A stretch of DNA of 64,000 nucleotides. Source: Paenibacillus tianmuensis (lineage in GTDB: Bacteria > Bacillota > Bacilli > Paenibacillales > NBRC-103111). The position numbers were made by a program, and so were the translations under genes. Numbering within the stretch: position 1 is the stretch's first letter; each line of letters opens with the position of its first letter. Under the pieces are notes generated by a model. It saw only the letters and a list, made by a program, of their open reading frames with translations. It ran no database searches and was not told where the DNA came from. Below, in pieces: positions 17,002 to 25,109 of the stretch. The DNA lies in assembly GCF_900100345.1 (NCBI RefSeq), contig NZ_FMTT01000001.1:124001-188000 (forward strand), read 5' to 3'.

Positions 17002-17138
17002 GAATAATCGTAGAATCTCCTACATATATTTGTCAGGGATGAAGTTAAGGACGCAAGCGGCGAACACGGTAAAGCCGGATTTCCGGTGAAAATTATTTCT
17101 GCGCCTGTCATCATATTTTGAACCGCCGTACATATATT
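17002..17138 (+). promoter_or_regulatory. two sigma-E-like promoters of spoIVA
   Basis: Two copies of CATATATT (17023-17030 and 17131-17138) each have an ATA-containing box upstream at sigma-E spacing: GAATAAT (17002-17008, 14-base gap) and TCATATT (17111-17117, 13-base gap). The Bacillus sigma-E consensus is roughly GKATATT and CATACAMT. Two mother-cell promoters are known for B. subtilis spoIVA, which supports the reading. Confidence 0.5.
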
Positions 17139-17197
17139 TGTACTAGTCCAAAGCGTGTACGAGTTTCGTCTTAAACAACCTGTAGGAGGGATTCTCA

Positions 17198-18676
17198 TTG
17201 GAAAAAGTGGATATCTTTAAGGACATTGCAGAGCGTACTGGCGGGGATATTTACCTGGGGGTCGTTGGAGCGGTCCGTACGGGAAAATCAACGTTCATCA
17301 AGCGCTTTATGGAGTCGATCGTGCTGCCCAACATCCAGAATGAAGCCGACCGGATTCGGGCAACCGACGAATTGCCGCAAAGCGCCGCCGGACGGACGAT
17401 TATGACGACGGAGCCGAAATTCGTACCGAACAATGCCGTGCAGCTGCATGTCGCTGAAGGACTGAATGTCAACATTCGACTGGTCGACTGCGTCGGGTAT
17501 GTTGTCGAAGGCGCGAAAGGATATGAGGATGAGAACGGCCCCAGGATGATCAATACGCCGTGGTTCGATGAAGCGATTCCGTTCCAGGAAGCCGCGGAAA
17601 TCGGCACGCGCAAGGTGATTCAAGAGCATGCGACGCTTGGCGTCGTCATTACGACGGACGGCTCGATCGCCGAAATTCCGCGCGCCTCCTACGTGGATGC
17701 GGAGGAGCGTATCATTAACGAACTGAAGGAAGTCGGAAAGCCGTTCATCGTCATCGTGAACTCCACCCGCCCGCAGAGCGATGCCGTGATTGAGCTGCGC
17801 AACGAGCTGCAGGCAAAGCACGACGTACCGGTCGTAGCGATGAGCGTTGCCAATATGAGCGAGGACGACATGATGTCCGTGCTTCGTGAAGTGCTGTATG
17901 AATTCCCGGTTCACGAGGTCAATGTGAATCTGCCCAGCTGGGTCATGGTGTTGGAGGAGAACCACTGGCTCCGTTCCAGCTTTGAGAACTCTGTCCGCGA
18001 GACGGTTCAGGACATTCGCAGGCTCCGTGACGTGGATCGGGTCGTCAGTCATTTCGAGGAATACGAGTTTATCGATAAAGCGGCGCTGGCCGGAATGAAT
18101 ATGGGGCAAGGGGTCGCGGAAATCGATCTGTATGCGCCCGACGAGCTCTATGACCGCATTCTTATGGAGGTCGTCGGCGTGGAAATCCGCGGCAAGGATC
18201 ACCTGCTGCAGCTCATGCAGGATTTTACGCATGCCAAGCGCGAGTACGATCACTTCGCCGAAGCGCTCGAAATGGTCAAAACGACCGGCTACGGGATTGC
18301 CCCGCCGACGCTCGCGGAGATGGCGCTCGACGAACCGGAGCTCATCCGGCAAGGCTCCCGCTTCGGCGTCCGGCTCAAGGCGACAGCGCCGTCGATTCAT
18401 ATGATCCGCGTCGACGTGGAGTCGGAATTCTCGCCGATTATCGGGACAGAGAAACAAAGCGAGGAGCTCGTTCGTTACTTGATGCAGGATTTCGAGGACA
18501 ACCCGCTCAAAATCTGGGAATCCGATATTTTCGGACGGTCGCTGCACTCGATCGTGCGCGAAGGCATTCAAGGCAAGCTGGCCATGATGCCGGATAACGC
18601 GCGCTACAAGCTCCAGGAAACGCTTGGACGGATTATAAACGAAGGCTCCGGCGGCCTCATTGCGATCATTTTGTGA
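17198..18676 (+). CDS. spoIVA: stage IV sporulation protein A (spore coat ATPase)
   Basis: SpoIVA is the morphogenetic ATPase that polymerises on the forespore surface to form the base of the coat. The 492-residue length is that of the family. The Walker A motif 'GAVRTGKS' is at residues 24-31 with Lys30, and 'VDCVGYV' is the Walker B/switch region. The TTG start follows AGGAGGG by seven bases. It should be transcribed in the mother cell, as the sigma-E-like boxes upstream suggest. It has its own terminator and so is monocistronic. Confidence 0.97.
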   Translation: MEKVDIFKDIAERTGGDIYLGVVGAVRTGKSTFIKRFMESIVLPNIQNEADRIRATDELPQSAAGRTIMTTEPKFVPNNAVQLHVAEGLNVNIRLVDCVGYVVEGAKGYEDENGPRMINTPWFDEAIPFQEAAEIGTRKVIQEHATLGVVITTDGSIAEIPRASYVDAEERIINELKEVGKPFIVIVNSTRPQSDAVIELRNELQAKHDVPVVAMSVANMSEDDMMSVLREVLYEFPVHEVNVNLPSWVMVLEENHWLRSSFENSVRETVQDIRRLRDVDRVVSHFEEYEFIDKAALAGMNMGQGVAEIDLYAPDELYDRILMEVVGVEIRGKDHLLQLMQDFTHAKREYDHFAEALEMVKTTGYGIAPPTLAEMALDEPELIRQGSRFGVRLKATAPSIHMIRVDVESEFSPIIGTEKQSEELVRYLMQDFEDNPLKIWESDIFGRSLHSIVREGIQGKLAMMPDNARYKLQETLGRIINEGSGGLIAIIL

Positions 18677-18696
18677 GAGGATTCTCCTTTTTCGTG

Positions 18697-18725
18697 AAAA
18701 ATGCACTCCGAAGGGTGCATTTTTT
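18697..18725 (+). terminator. terminator after spoIVA
   Basis: Stem AAAATGCACtCC with GGgTGCATTTT around a short GAA-containing loop, then T run. Confidence 0.9.
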
Positions 18726-18735
18726 GTGTTTGCAC

Positions 18736-18764
18736 TTGAAAATGATTAACGCGTGTATTACTAT
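18736..18764 (+). promoter_or_regulatory. promoter of hbs
   Basis: TTGAAA (18736-18741), 17 bases, TACTAT (18759-18764). A strong GGGGGGAGGTG ribosome-binding site precedes the hbs ATG. Confidence 0.6.
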
Positions 18765-18869
18765 AGTCTTGTTTCTTCACCTTTGCATCGTTCCGAATGT
18801 ATATTTTTCAGCGAAACGGTTAACAAAGAAAGTAACAGGAATCGTTTGTTTCGGGGGGAGGTGAATCGC

Positions 18870-19142
18870 ATGAATAAATCCGATTTGATCAATAAGGTAG
18901 CGGAGTCCACAGAGCTTTCCAAAAAGGACGCAACCAAAGCGGTTGAAGCCGTCTTCGAAGCTATTTCCGAGGCGCTTCAAAGCGGAGATAAGGTACAATT
19001 GGTCGGATTTGGAAACTTCGAAGTTCGTGAGCGTTCCGCCCGCAAAGGCCGCAACCCGCAAACCGGCGAAGAAATCGAAATTCCTTCCAGCAAAATCCCG
19101 GCCTTCAGACCTGGCAAAGCACTGAGAGACGGAATCCAGTAA
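18870..19142 (+). CDS. hbs: DNA-binding protein HU (HBsu)
   Basis: The 90-residue product is a canonical HU: '[12 protein letters not shown]' start, '[20 protein letters not shown]' across the hinge and arm, and '[13 protein letters not shown]' at the end. It binds and bends DNA as a dimer and compacts the nucleoid. Codon use and the strong ribosome-binding site point to high expression. It follows spoIVA, as in B. subtilis. The ATG at 18870 is preferred over longer in-frame starts. Confidence 0.98.
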   Translation: MNKSDLINKVAESTELSKKDATKAVEAVFEAISEALQSGDKVQLVGFGNFEVRERSARKGRNPQTGEEIEIPSSKIPAFRPGKALRDGIQ

Positions 19143-19178
19143 GCTCTTGCGGCTTTTAGGCTTTCTACTACATAATGG

Positions 19179-19229
19179 AGCCGGTTCACCGGCTCGAAAA
19201 GCGCTCGAATGCGGTTCGGGCGTTTTTTC
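19179..19229 (+). terminator. terminator after hbs (double hairpin)
   Basis: A GAGCCGGT/ACCGGCTC hairpin (about 19179-19196) is followed by a second stem CGCTCGAA/TTCGGGCG with loop TGCGG and six T residues (19204-19229). Confidence 0.85.
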
Positions 19230-19248
19230 TTTTCTTTGGAAAAATCCT

Positions 19249-19277
19249 TTACAATCGATAGGGTTATAAGATATAAT
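19249..19277 (+). promoter_or_regulatory. promoter of the tRNA-Pro gene
   Basis: TTTACA (19249-19254), 17 bases, TATAAT (19272-19277), about 34 bases before the mature tRNA 5' end. Confidence 0.75.
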
Positions 19278-19310
19278 AGTCTTTGCCGGATTTTTTTACC
19301 GGATCATTTT

Positions 19311-19384
19311 CGGGGTATGGCGCAGTCTGGTAGCGCGCACCCTTGGGGTGGGTGAGGCCGTGGGTTCGAATCCCGCTACTCCGA
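19311..19384 (+). tRNA. tRNA-Pro (anticodon GGG)
   Basis: The cloverleaf reads cleanly. Acceptor CGGGGTA pairs with TACTCCG (one G-U). The anticodon stem CACCC/GGGTG holds the loop TTGGGGT, so the anticodon is GGG. The T loop is TTCGAAT. The 3' CCA is not encoded and must be added by the CCA-adding enzyme, whose gene (cca) is at 55.3 kb in this window. It has its own promoter and terminator. Confidence 0.95.
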
Positions 19385-19403
19385 TAGCATGTTATGACCG
19401 AAT

Positions 19404-19450
19404 CGCTTTCTTGACGGACGAAACCCGTCGGAGGAAGCGGTTTTTGTTTT
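19404..19450 (+). terminator. terminator after tRNA-Pro
   Basis: Long stem, CGCTTTCTTGACGG with CCGTCGGAGGAAGCG, followed by five T residues, one G and four more T. Confidence 0.85.
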
Positions 19451-19553
19451 CTATTCACAGGTCGGGAAGCCGAAGAGGGAAATGCTCTCTTATGTAGAAT
19501 TAGTTAGCATATTCCGTTTGGCAAAGTCGTAGAAGGCGAAGGGGGATGAACGA

Positions 19554-20462
19554 GTGAAAGCTGTAACCGTAGAAGATTTGGTAAAACGATTTTCGATGGA
19601 AGTACTGACCGGGGCCACGCAGCTTCATCGAACGATTTCCAAGACGAGCGTGCACCGTCCGGGATTGGAATTTGTCGGGTATTTCGATTTTTTCTCGCAG
19701 TCCCACCTGCAGGTGCTGGGCCGTAAAGAAATTACTTACTTACATACGCTCACAGAAGAGGAACGCAATGAGCGTATCGGAAACATCGTGAAGTATCATC
19801 CGCCGTGCTTTGTCGTAACCCGCAATCAGGAAGGGCTTAAATATTTGATGAAATATTGCGAGGAAGAGGGCATCCCCTTATTGCGGACGGCTCAGCCGAC
19901 GACCAAATTCATCGAGCTGGTGGACGTTTTCTTGACGAAATCGATGGCGCAGGAGATTGCCGTACACGGGGTTTGCGTTAACGTATCCGGGATCGGCATT
20001 CTGCTCCGGGGCAAATCCGGGGTAGGCAAAAGCGAGACGGCGCATACGCTCATACGGCGGGGACACCGGCTGGTGGCCGACGATATCGTGGTGCTTAAAA
20101 AGATCAGCCCGGAGACGCTTCTCGGCACGCATAACGGGAAGACAAAAGAGTTTCTCGCCCTCCGCAGCATCGGACTCATCAATGTTTCCCGTCTGTACGG
20201 ACGCAAAGCGTTTCAGGACGAGACGCGTATCGTTCTCGACATCGAGCTGACAAAGTGGCAGGATAATGCGCTCAATAACGAATTGGAGCTGACCCCGAAA
20301 TTCTCGGATTATATGGACATCAAGATTCCTCACATCGAGATTCAGCTTCAACCGGGCCGGGACGTGGCTGGCTTGGTAGAAGCGGCGGCCAACAACTGGT
20401 ATCTCCGGCAGCAAGGCTACAGCGCGGCGGAGGACTTTATGAAGCGTTTGCAAGAGGAGTGA
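19554..20462 (+). CDS. HPr kinase/phosphorylase paralogue with altered signature motif
   Basis: HPr kinase/phosphorylase modifies Ser46 of HPr and so controls CcpA-dependent carbon regulation. The 302-residue product has the N-terminal sensor-like domain (1-130) and the kinase domain (130-302). The P-loop 'GKSGVGKS' (153-160) and 'HRLVADD' are intact. The family signature LEIRGLGIINV reads 'LALRSIGLINV' (201-211), with Ala for Glu and Ser for Gly, and the following GAG loop reads 'YGRKAF'. Canonical hprK usually lies beside lgt; here the gene follows tRNA-Pro, where B. subtilis has folE. I infer a second, divergent copy, perhaps with changed phosphorylase activity or another substrate. GTG start. 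A terminator follows. Confidence 0.82.
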   Translation: MKAVTVEDLVKRFSMEVLTGATQLHRTISKTSVHRPGLEFVGYFDFFSQSHLQVLGRKEITYLHTLTEEERNERIGNIVKYHPPCFVVTRNQEGLKYLMKYCEEEGIPLLRTAQPTTKFIELVDVFLTKSMAQEIAVHGVCVNVSGIGILLRGKSGVGKSETAHTLIRRGHRLVADDIVVLKKISPETLLGTHNGKTKEFLALRSIGLINVSRLYGRKAFQDETRIVLDIELTKWQDNALNNELELTPKFSDYMDIKIPHIEIQLQPGRDVAGLVEAAANNWYLRQQGYSAAEDFMKRLQEE

Positions 20463-20494
20463 AAGAAGCGGCGATTCTTGACGAAGCACAAGCG

Positions 20495-20523
20495 ACACGG
20501 GACGTGTGCCCCGTGTTTTTTTA
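20495..20523 (+). terminator. terminator after the HPr kinase paralogue
   Basis: Stem ACACGGG/CCCGTGT with an eight-base loop and seven T residues. Confidence 0.88.
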
Positions 20524-20660
20524 ATTCTGAAGCTTTTCTTAAATGTAAAAAAATTATGAAGCAATATCCTCGTTCTTTTGATATACTTAGTTGACCTCAT
20601 TTCACGAAATGGTTATGCAGTAAGCGGATTAGGTACAGTATTTAGGAGGAGTTACCGAAA

Positions 20661-21587
20661 ATGTCGGAAAAACTTAGACGATGGTCGAACGCAAACGATT
20701 GGACGATGTACGGCATTCTGGCATCGATCTTTTTGGTTTGGCGGATCGGCGTGGTCGGCAATTGGAGTTATGAATGCTGGGTCTTGCTTTTGATATGTCT
20801 GATGGGTATCCGGAAAGATCAGATTGACGTCGATTGGAAACGTTTTTTTGTGGTAGGCATTCCACTTCTTGGCGTCTTCTATTACTTTTATGGCTCCGGC
20901 AAAGGAATATGGTTTGATATTGCCAACTGGATGTTTGAAAACAATCGTCATCCATGGAATTGGGATAGCATGATGAACAGCATCCCCCTCAACGATGCGG
21001 CATGGGCCCGGGCGATCAACCACCCGGTGTTCGACAAGATCATGGTTTGGATCTACAACTACGGCTTCGTGCTCTCACTCTGGGTTTGCATTGTCCGAAG
21101 CTACTGGACCAAGAGCGTTAAAAAGATGATGTCCTACGCCTTATCCGGGCACTTGATGCAGTTTCCGCTGATCCTGCCGTTTTACAACTTGATTTTGCTT
21201 CGCGAGGTATGGTGGGTCAAAGGGCAGCCTGACTTGCTCGGGCGGAATTTCGCCTCGGAAAACGAGATGCTGGTCACTGTCATGAACTGCTTCCCGAGCA
21301 TGCATACGTCGATTTCGTTCGCCATGCTGCTGCTGGCACTCCGGGAGAAAGACCGCATTTTCAAATACATGATGGTTACGTATTGCTCCTTGATCATTTT
21401 CTCGACGATGTATTTACAGATTCACTGGGTGCTCGACGTTATTGCGGGCATGCTGTTCGCTTACGGTGTCGTCAAGCTTGCCGATTTGATCATCCATTGG
21501 GCTTCCAAGCTCGTACCGAGCCGCTTCAAGGTGTTCTATAACAAAAAAGATCAAGCTTACGCGCCAGAGAAAACGGTAGCCGCCTAA
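20661..21587 (+). CDS. PAP2-superfamily membrane phosphatase/transferase
   Basis: The 308-residue membrane protein has about six hydrophobic helices. It carries two of the three PAP2 motifs: 'CFPSMHTS' (PSxH, catalytic His at about 215) and 'HWVLDV' (H-x3-D, about 255-259). The first, K-x6-R-P motif is not obvious, as in the inositolphosphorylceramide-synthase-like branch. It may act on a lipid phosphate at the outer face of the membrane. The C-terminus is basic. ATG after TAGGAGGA. Substrate unknown. Confidence 0.78.
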   Translation: MSEKLRRWSNANDWTMYGILASIFLVWRIGVVGNWSYECWVLLLICLMGIRKDQIDVDWKRFFVVGIPLLGVFYYFYGSGKGIWFDIANWMFENNRHPWNWDSMMNSIPLNDAAWARAINHPVFDKIMVWIYNYGFVLSLWVCIVRSYWTKSVKKMMSYALSGHLMQFPLILPFYNLILLREVWWVKGQPDLLGRNFASENEMLVTVMNCFPSMHTSISFAMLLLALREKDRIFKYMMVTYCSLIIFSTMYLQIHWVLDVIAGMLFAYGVVKLADLIIHWASKLVPSRFKVFYNKKDQAYAPEKTVAA

Positions 21588-21606
21588 GAGGGCGGCTTTT
21601 CTCTTG
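21577..21606 (+). terminator. weak terminator overlapping the PAP2 gene end
   Basis: Stem GCCGCC/GGCGGC with the stop codon in the loop, then TTTTCTCTT. The T tract is interrupted, so read-through into mtrB is possible. Confidence 0.6.
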
Positions 21607-21608
21607 AG

Positions 21609-21637
21609 TTGACAGCACGAGTATTTTTTTGCATGAT
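21609..21637 (+). promoter_or_regulatory. promoter of mtrB
   Basis: Perfect TTGACA (21609-21614), 17 bases, CATGAT (21632-21637, four of six). Confidence 0.55.
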
Positions 21638-21675
21638 AAAGGTAATTGGACAGATTAGCCCCGGGGGGAATCAGG

Positions 21676-21897
21676 ATGGACACGAATCAGAGTGAATATT
21701 TTGTGGTAAAAGCCAAGGAAAACGGAGTACAGGTCATTGGATTGACGAGAGGACAGGATACCCGGTTTCATCATACGGAAAAGTTGGATAAAGGCGAGGT
21801 CATGATCGCTCAATTTACTGAGCATACATCAGCTATCAAAATCCGCGGGAAAGCGGTTGTGGTCACGAAATTCGGCCTGATCGACACGGAGGAATAA
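21676..21897 (+). CDS. mtrB: trp RNA-binding attenuation protein (TRAP)
   Basis: TRAP forms an 11-subunit ring that, with tryptophan bound, wraps (G/U)AG-repeat RNA and ends trp transcription early. The 73-residue product is almost identical in its core to B. subtilis TRAP: '[14 protein letters not shown]', '[21 protein letters not shown]'-like core and 'KIRGKA', which includes the Lys/Arg residues that contact the RNA. The likely target is the leader at 32135-32444. In B. subtilis mtrB follows folE (mtrA); folE is absent here. The ATG follows GGGGGGAA by six or seven bases; the longer frame from 21646 lacks a site. Confidence 0.97.
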   Translation: MDTNQSEYFVVKAKENGVQVIGLTRGQDTRFHHTEKLDKGEVMIAQFTEHTSAIKIRGKAVVVTKFGLIDTEE

Positions 21898-21911
21898 TTT
21901 TTCGGATAGCG

Positions 21912-21933
21912 GCAGGCATAGCCTGCTTTTTTT
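21912..21933 (+). terminator. terminator after mtrB
   Basis: Stem GCAGGC/GCCTGC, three-base loop, seven T residues. Confidence 0.88.
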
Positions 21934-22004
21934 CGTTGTACAATGTAACAGACAGGGCATAAGCCAAGCATTCGGACCCCGTCAAAAGGAGGAAGCGGTT
22001 CGGG

Positions 22005-22526
22005 ATGAAATGGGCTCCCCGTTTGTTGATCATAACAGCTTTATCGATAGCGGTAGCGTCGGCTTTGTCTTATTTGTCACAGCTGGATGAGAGTCTTAGC
22101 GTATTTCGAAGCGTTAAAGCGCATCCTGTATCCGAAAACAATATTGTCGACGTCGTATCGAGGATGCAGCTCCATTTAAGAATTCGCCGGGTGGAGGTTA
22201 ATCATGCCGTTGTGTCGATCGATTTGCTGGCCGTAAAAACGAGCGACAAATCCGACCTGCTCAGCGATATGTACGAGGTGCCGACGATGATGTTCGCTTC
22301 GTCTACGAATATCAATCAGGTGTTGGTCCGCGTGCTGGATGCCTCCGGAGACCGGCAAGGGAATCCCCAGCCATTGGCAGCGGTGGATGCCAGACGGGAG
22401 AAATGGCTGCCGAACGAAGCGGGACTCCGCTCCAGAAACGCGGAAGAGCTGCAGCAGTATTTGGATACTCGTTTTCGGATGACGTATACCTCGAAATGGC
22501 AGGAGCGTTTTACTCCGAAAAGCTGA
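22005..22526 (+). CDS. hypothetical secreted or membrane-anchored protein
   Basis: The 173-residue product has an N-terminal hydrophobic stretch (about residues 6-24) that could be a signal peptide or anchor, followed by a soluble alpha/beta domain with no cysteines or recognisable motif. It lies between mtrB and hepS with an AAAGGAGG ribosome-binding site. I do not recognise the family. Coding is supported by start, site and full-length frame on the same strand as neighbours. Confidence 0.6.
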   Translation: MKWAPRLLIITALSIAVASALSYLSQLDESLSVFRSVKAHPVSENNIVDVVSRMQLHLRIRRVEVNHAVVSIDLLAVKTSDKSDLLSDMYEVPTMMFASSTNINQVLVRVLDASGDRQGNPQPLAAVDARREKWLPNEAGLRSRNAEELQQYLDTRFRMTYTSKWQERFTPKS

Positions 22527-22554
22527 TCCGGGATATGCGAAAATAATTTGATTA

Positions 22555-22563
22555 TGCTATAAT
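22555..22563 (+). promoter_or_regulatory. extended -10 promoter of the hepS-menG-ubiA-ubiX-mqnA-hepT operon
   Basis: TGC followed by TATAAT (22558-22563). No good -35 is seen 17 bases upstream. It would serve the following tightly packed six-gene unit. Confidence 0.45.
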
Positions 22564-22614
22564 AGTTTAGATTGCGAGTGAAGAGATTTTTCTTATCGGT
22601 TCGGAGGCTTACAT

Positions 22615-23478
22615 ATGAACACTTATCGGATTCCGGAGATGGCCAAGAAATACACGGAGCATGACATGATTCAAAAGCATACGGATCTGCCGCTCTTTCC
22701 CGAATTCCGCACCCGGCTTCTGTATGCTTTTTTAAATAAACACAGCACATTAGCCGGACACAGCGAGCTCTACACGCTTGTGACGTCCCTTGTACAGCTT
22801 GGTCTGGATACGCATGATATGGTCAGCGTAACCAATGACGCCAAGGAGCAGAAATCCGCCCGCTCCCGGCAGCTCAAGGTGCTAGCGGGAGACTACTTCA
22901 GCAGCCGTTTTTATTACCTGTTGTCTCATTCCGGACAGATCGATTTAGTCGGGATATTATCTGCAGCGATATGCGAAGCCAACCGCCTCAAAATGAACCT
23001 GTACCTCAAGATGAAGCAGCTGAAGCTTACGGCCGATGAATATATTCGGCAGTCGGTAGAAGTGAAGACACAATTGTTTCTTTCCTTCGCCAATCTGCTT
23101 GAGGAGCGGTTTTACGCCGTTTGGCCCGAGGTGCTTTGCCTGTTTACCCGCTGCGAGGTGCTGCTTCAGGAAATCGTCCGGCCCGAATCGTCTCAGCCGT
23201 ATCGGGATAGCTGGGGCTTTTGGCATGTTCTGCAGCAGGCGACACGGGAAGAAAAGAAGCTGCTGCAAAGCGAAGAACCGGACCCGGCAAAATGGCGCTC
23301 GCTATGGCTGAAGTACAAGGTAACGCCGCAGCTGCACCAAATGCTCGATGCCTGCATGAAGGAGCTTCAGGAAAAGCTGCAAGCGCTTGAGCCGGAGAAA
23401 TTAGGCAAAGAGCTGCAGTCGATAGGCGAACCGTTCCGCCGGTACTTATCGGCCCCGCGGGCGACTCAAGAAGTTTGA
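22615..23478 (+). CDS. hepS: heptaprenyl diphosphate synthase component 1
   Basis: HepS is the small regulatory subunit of the two-part synthase that makes the C35 tail of menaquinone-7. The 287-residue product is all helical and lacks DDxxD motifs, as expected for component 1, which sets chain length with HepT. Its first residues and the 'LVTSLVQLGLDTHDMVS' segment fit the family. The catalytic subunit gene hepT ends this operon, with four menaquinone genes in between (only menG in B. subtilis). Confidence 0.85.
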   Translation: MNTYRIPEMAKKYTEHDMIQKHTDLPLFPEFRTRLLYAFLNKHSTLAGHSELYTLVTSLVQLGLDTHDMVSVTNDAKEQKSARSRQLKVLAGDYFSSRFYYLLSHSGQIDLVGILSAAICEANRLKMNLYLKMKQLKLTADEYIRQSVEVKTQLFLSFANLLEERFYAVWPEVLCLFTRCEVLLQEIVRPESSQPYRDSWGFWHVLQQATREEKKLLQSEEPDPAKWRSLWLKYKVTPQLHQMLDACMKELQEKLQALEPEKLGKELQSIGEPFRRYLSAPRATQEV

Positions 23479-23488
23479 GGTGATACTT

Positions 23489-24229
23489 ATGGAAATGAAA
23501 TCAACCAAGGAACAGTTCGTTCATTCCGTCTTTGAAAGCATTGCGCCGAAGTACGACTTGATGAACGACATTTTGAGCTTCCGCCGGCATAAAGCCTGGA
23601 GAAGCTTTACGATGAAGAAAATAAACGTCAAGCCGGGAGCAACGGCGATCGATCTGTGCTGCGGCACTGCCGATTGGACGATCAGCCTCGCTAAAGCGAG
23701 CGGCACCGGCAATATCGTAGGCCTTGATTTTAGTCAGAACATGTTGGATGTAGGCGACGAAAAGGTCAAGCGGCTCGGTATGGACAAGCAAATCAAGCTC
23801 GTACAAGGCAATGCCATGGCGCTTCCGTTCGAGGATCATTCGTTCGATTATGCGACGATCGGCTTTGCGCTTCGCAATGTGCCCGATTTGATCAAGGTCA
23901 TCGAGGAAATGCAGCGGGTGGTGAAGCCTGGGGGAATGGTCATCTCGCTTGAGCTGTCCAAGCCGACCTGGCAGCCGTTCAAATCGATTTATTATTTTTA
24001 TTTTCAAAAGGTTCTGCCGCTGCTCGGCAAACTGATCGTCAAACGGTACGAGCAGTACAAATGGCTGCCGGAATCGCTTAAGAGCTTCCCGGACCATAAG
24101 GAGCTCGCCGACATTTTCCGAAAGACCGGTTTGACCCGCGTTGAGGCTTACCCACTGACCGGCGGGATCGCGGCGCTTCACATCGGCATTAAGCCGCAAG
24201 CGGCAAATGGATCTAAGGGAGATGTCTGA
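23489..24229 (+). CDS. menG: demethylmenaquinone methyltransferase
   Basis: MenG (UbiE family) adds the last methyl group to demethylmenaquinone from S-adenosylmethionine. The 246-residue product has the SAM-binding motif 'IDLCCGTADWTI' (about residues 55-66), 'GLDFSQNML', and the family end motif 'LTGGIAALHIG'. The ATG at 23489 follows GAGGTGA; the upstream GTG (23480) is part of that site. It starts 10 bases after hepS, so the two are co-translated. The second Gly of the usual DxGCGTG motif is Cys here, as in many Bacillus copies. Confidence 0.95.
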   Translation: MEMKSTKEQFVHSVFESIAPKYDLMNDILSFRRHKAWRSFTMKKINVKPGATAIDLCCGTADWTISLAKASGTGNIVGLDFSQNMLDVGDEKVKRLGMDKQIKLVQGNAMALPFEDHSFDYATIGFALRNVPDLIKVIEEMQRVVKPGGMVISLELSKPTWQPFKSIYYFYFQKVLPLLGKLIVKRYEQYKWLPESLKSFPDHKELADIFRKTGLTRVEAYPLTGGIAALHIGIKPQAANGSKGDV

Positions 24230-24233
24230 CAAC

Positions 24234-25109
24234 ATGGCATGGAGAAAGACCAAAATCTTTTTGGAAATGATTAAAATCGAGCATACGCTCTTCGCGCTTC
24301 CGTTTGCTTTCATGGGAGCGCTCCTCGGTTCGGTGGTGACCTTTAACCATCTTCCGTCATGGGGGCAGATCGGCTGGATTCTGCTGGCGATGATCGGGGC
24401 GCGGAGCGCAGCTATGGGGTTGAATCGGGTCATCGACAAAGTGTTCGATGCCAAAAATCCGCGGACGGCGATGCGTGCGATACCGGCCGGCTTGATTTCT
24501 TCAAAAGAAGCCATCATGTTTATTATCATTTCGTTCGTATGCTTGTTCTGGGCGGCCTATCATTTAAGCCCGTTGGCGACGAAGCTGCTGCCGGTTGCCG
24601 TATTTTTTCTGGTGTTTTACTCTTACACGAAACGTTTCACATGGACATGCCACTTGATTCTGGGGATGACGGTCGCGCTCGCGCCGCTGGGGGGCTGGAT
24701 CGCCGTGACAGGGGAGTTTTCGCTGGCGGCGCTTGTGTTTTACGTATCCATCGTCTTTTGGCTGGCCGGCTTCGATACCATTTATGCGACGCAGGATGTC
24801 GAATTTGACAAGAAAGAAGGGCTGCATTCTATTCCGGCCCGGTTCGGCATTCCTAAGGCGCTGCTCATCGCTCGCTGGTTTCATATCGTCACCGCGGCAG
24901 GTTTGATCAGCCTGTTTTTTTTAACGGATTTGAGCTGGATCTACTTGATCGGGGTGCTGGTCTCCTACGCTCTGCTGATGTATGAGCATCTGATTGTAAA
25001 GCCGACGGACCTTACCAAATTGAATACGGCCTTCTTTACGATGAACAGTGCGCTCAGCATCTCGCTGTTTGTGTTCACCTTGATCGATTTGGTGGTGTTT
25101 ACCGGATGA
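24234..25109 (+). CDS. UbiA-family polyprenyltransferase (probable MqnP role)
   Basis: The 291-residue membrane protein has about eight helices and the two Asp-rich prenyl-diphosphate motifs of the UbiA family: 'NRVIDKVFDAKNPRT' (about residues 64-78) and 'YATQDVEFDKKEGLHS' (about 183-198). By context it should attach the HepS/HepT-made heptaprenyl chain to the ring precursor of the futalosine menaquinone route. ATG 24234 lies five bases after the menG stop; the upstream ATG at 24207 overlaps menG. MenA or UbiA in the strict sense is the alternative. Confidence 0.85.
   Translation: MAWRKTKIFLEMIKIEHTLFALPFAFMGALLGSVVTFNHLPSWGQIGWILLAMIGARSAAMGLNRVIDKVFDAKNPRTAMRAIPAGLISSKEAIMFIIISFVCLFWAAYHLSPLATKLLPVAVFFLVFYSYTKRFTWTCHLILGMTVALAPLGGWIAVTGEFSLAALVFYVSIVFWLAGFDTIYATQDVEFDKKEGLHSIPARFGIPKALLIARWFHIVTAAGLISLFFLTDLSWIYLIGVLVSYALLMYEHLIVKPTDLTKLNTAFFTMNSALSISLFVFTLIDLVVFTG

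Noticed and set aside
17288-18706. 472-codon open frame on the minus strand
   Set aside because: Antisense to spoIVA and crosses its terminator; no supporting features.
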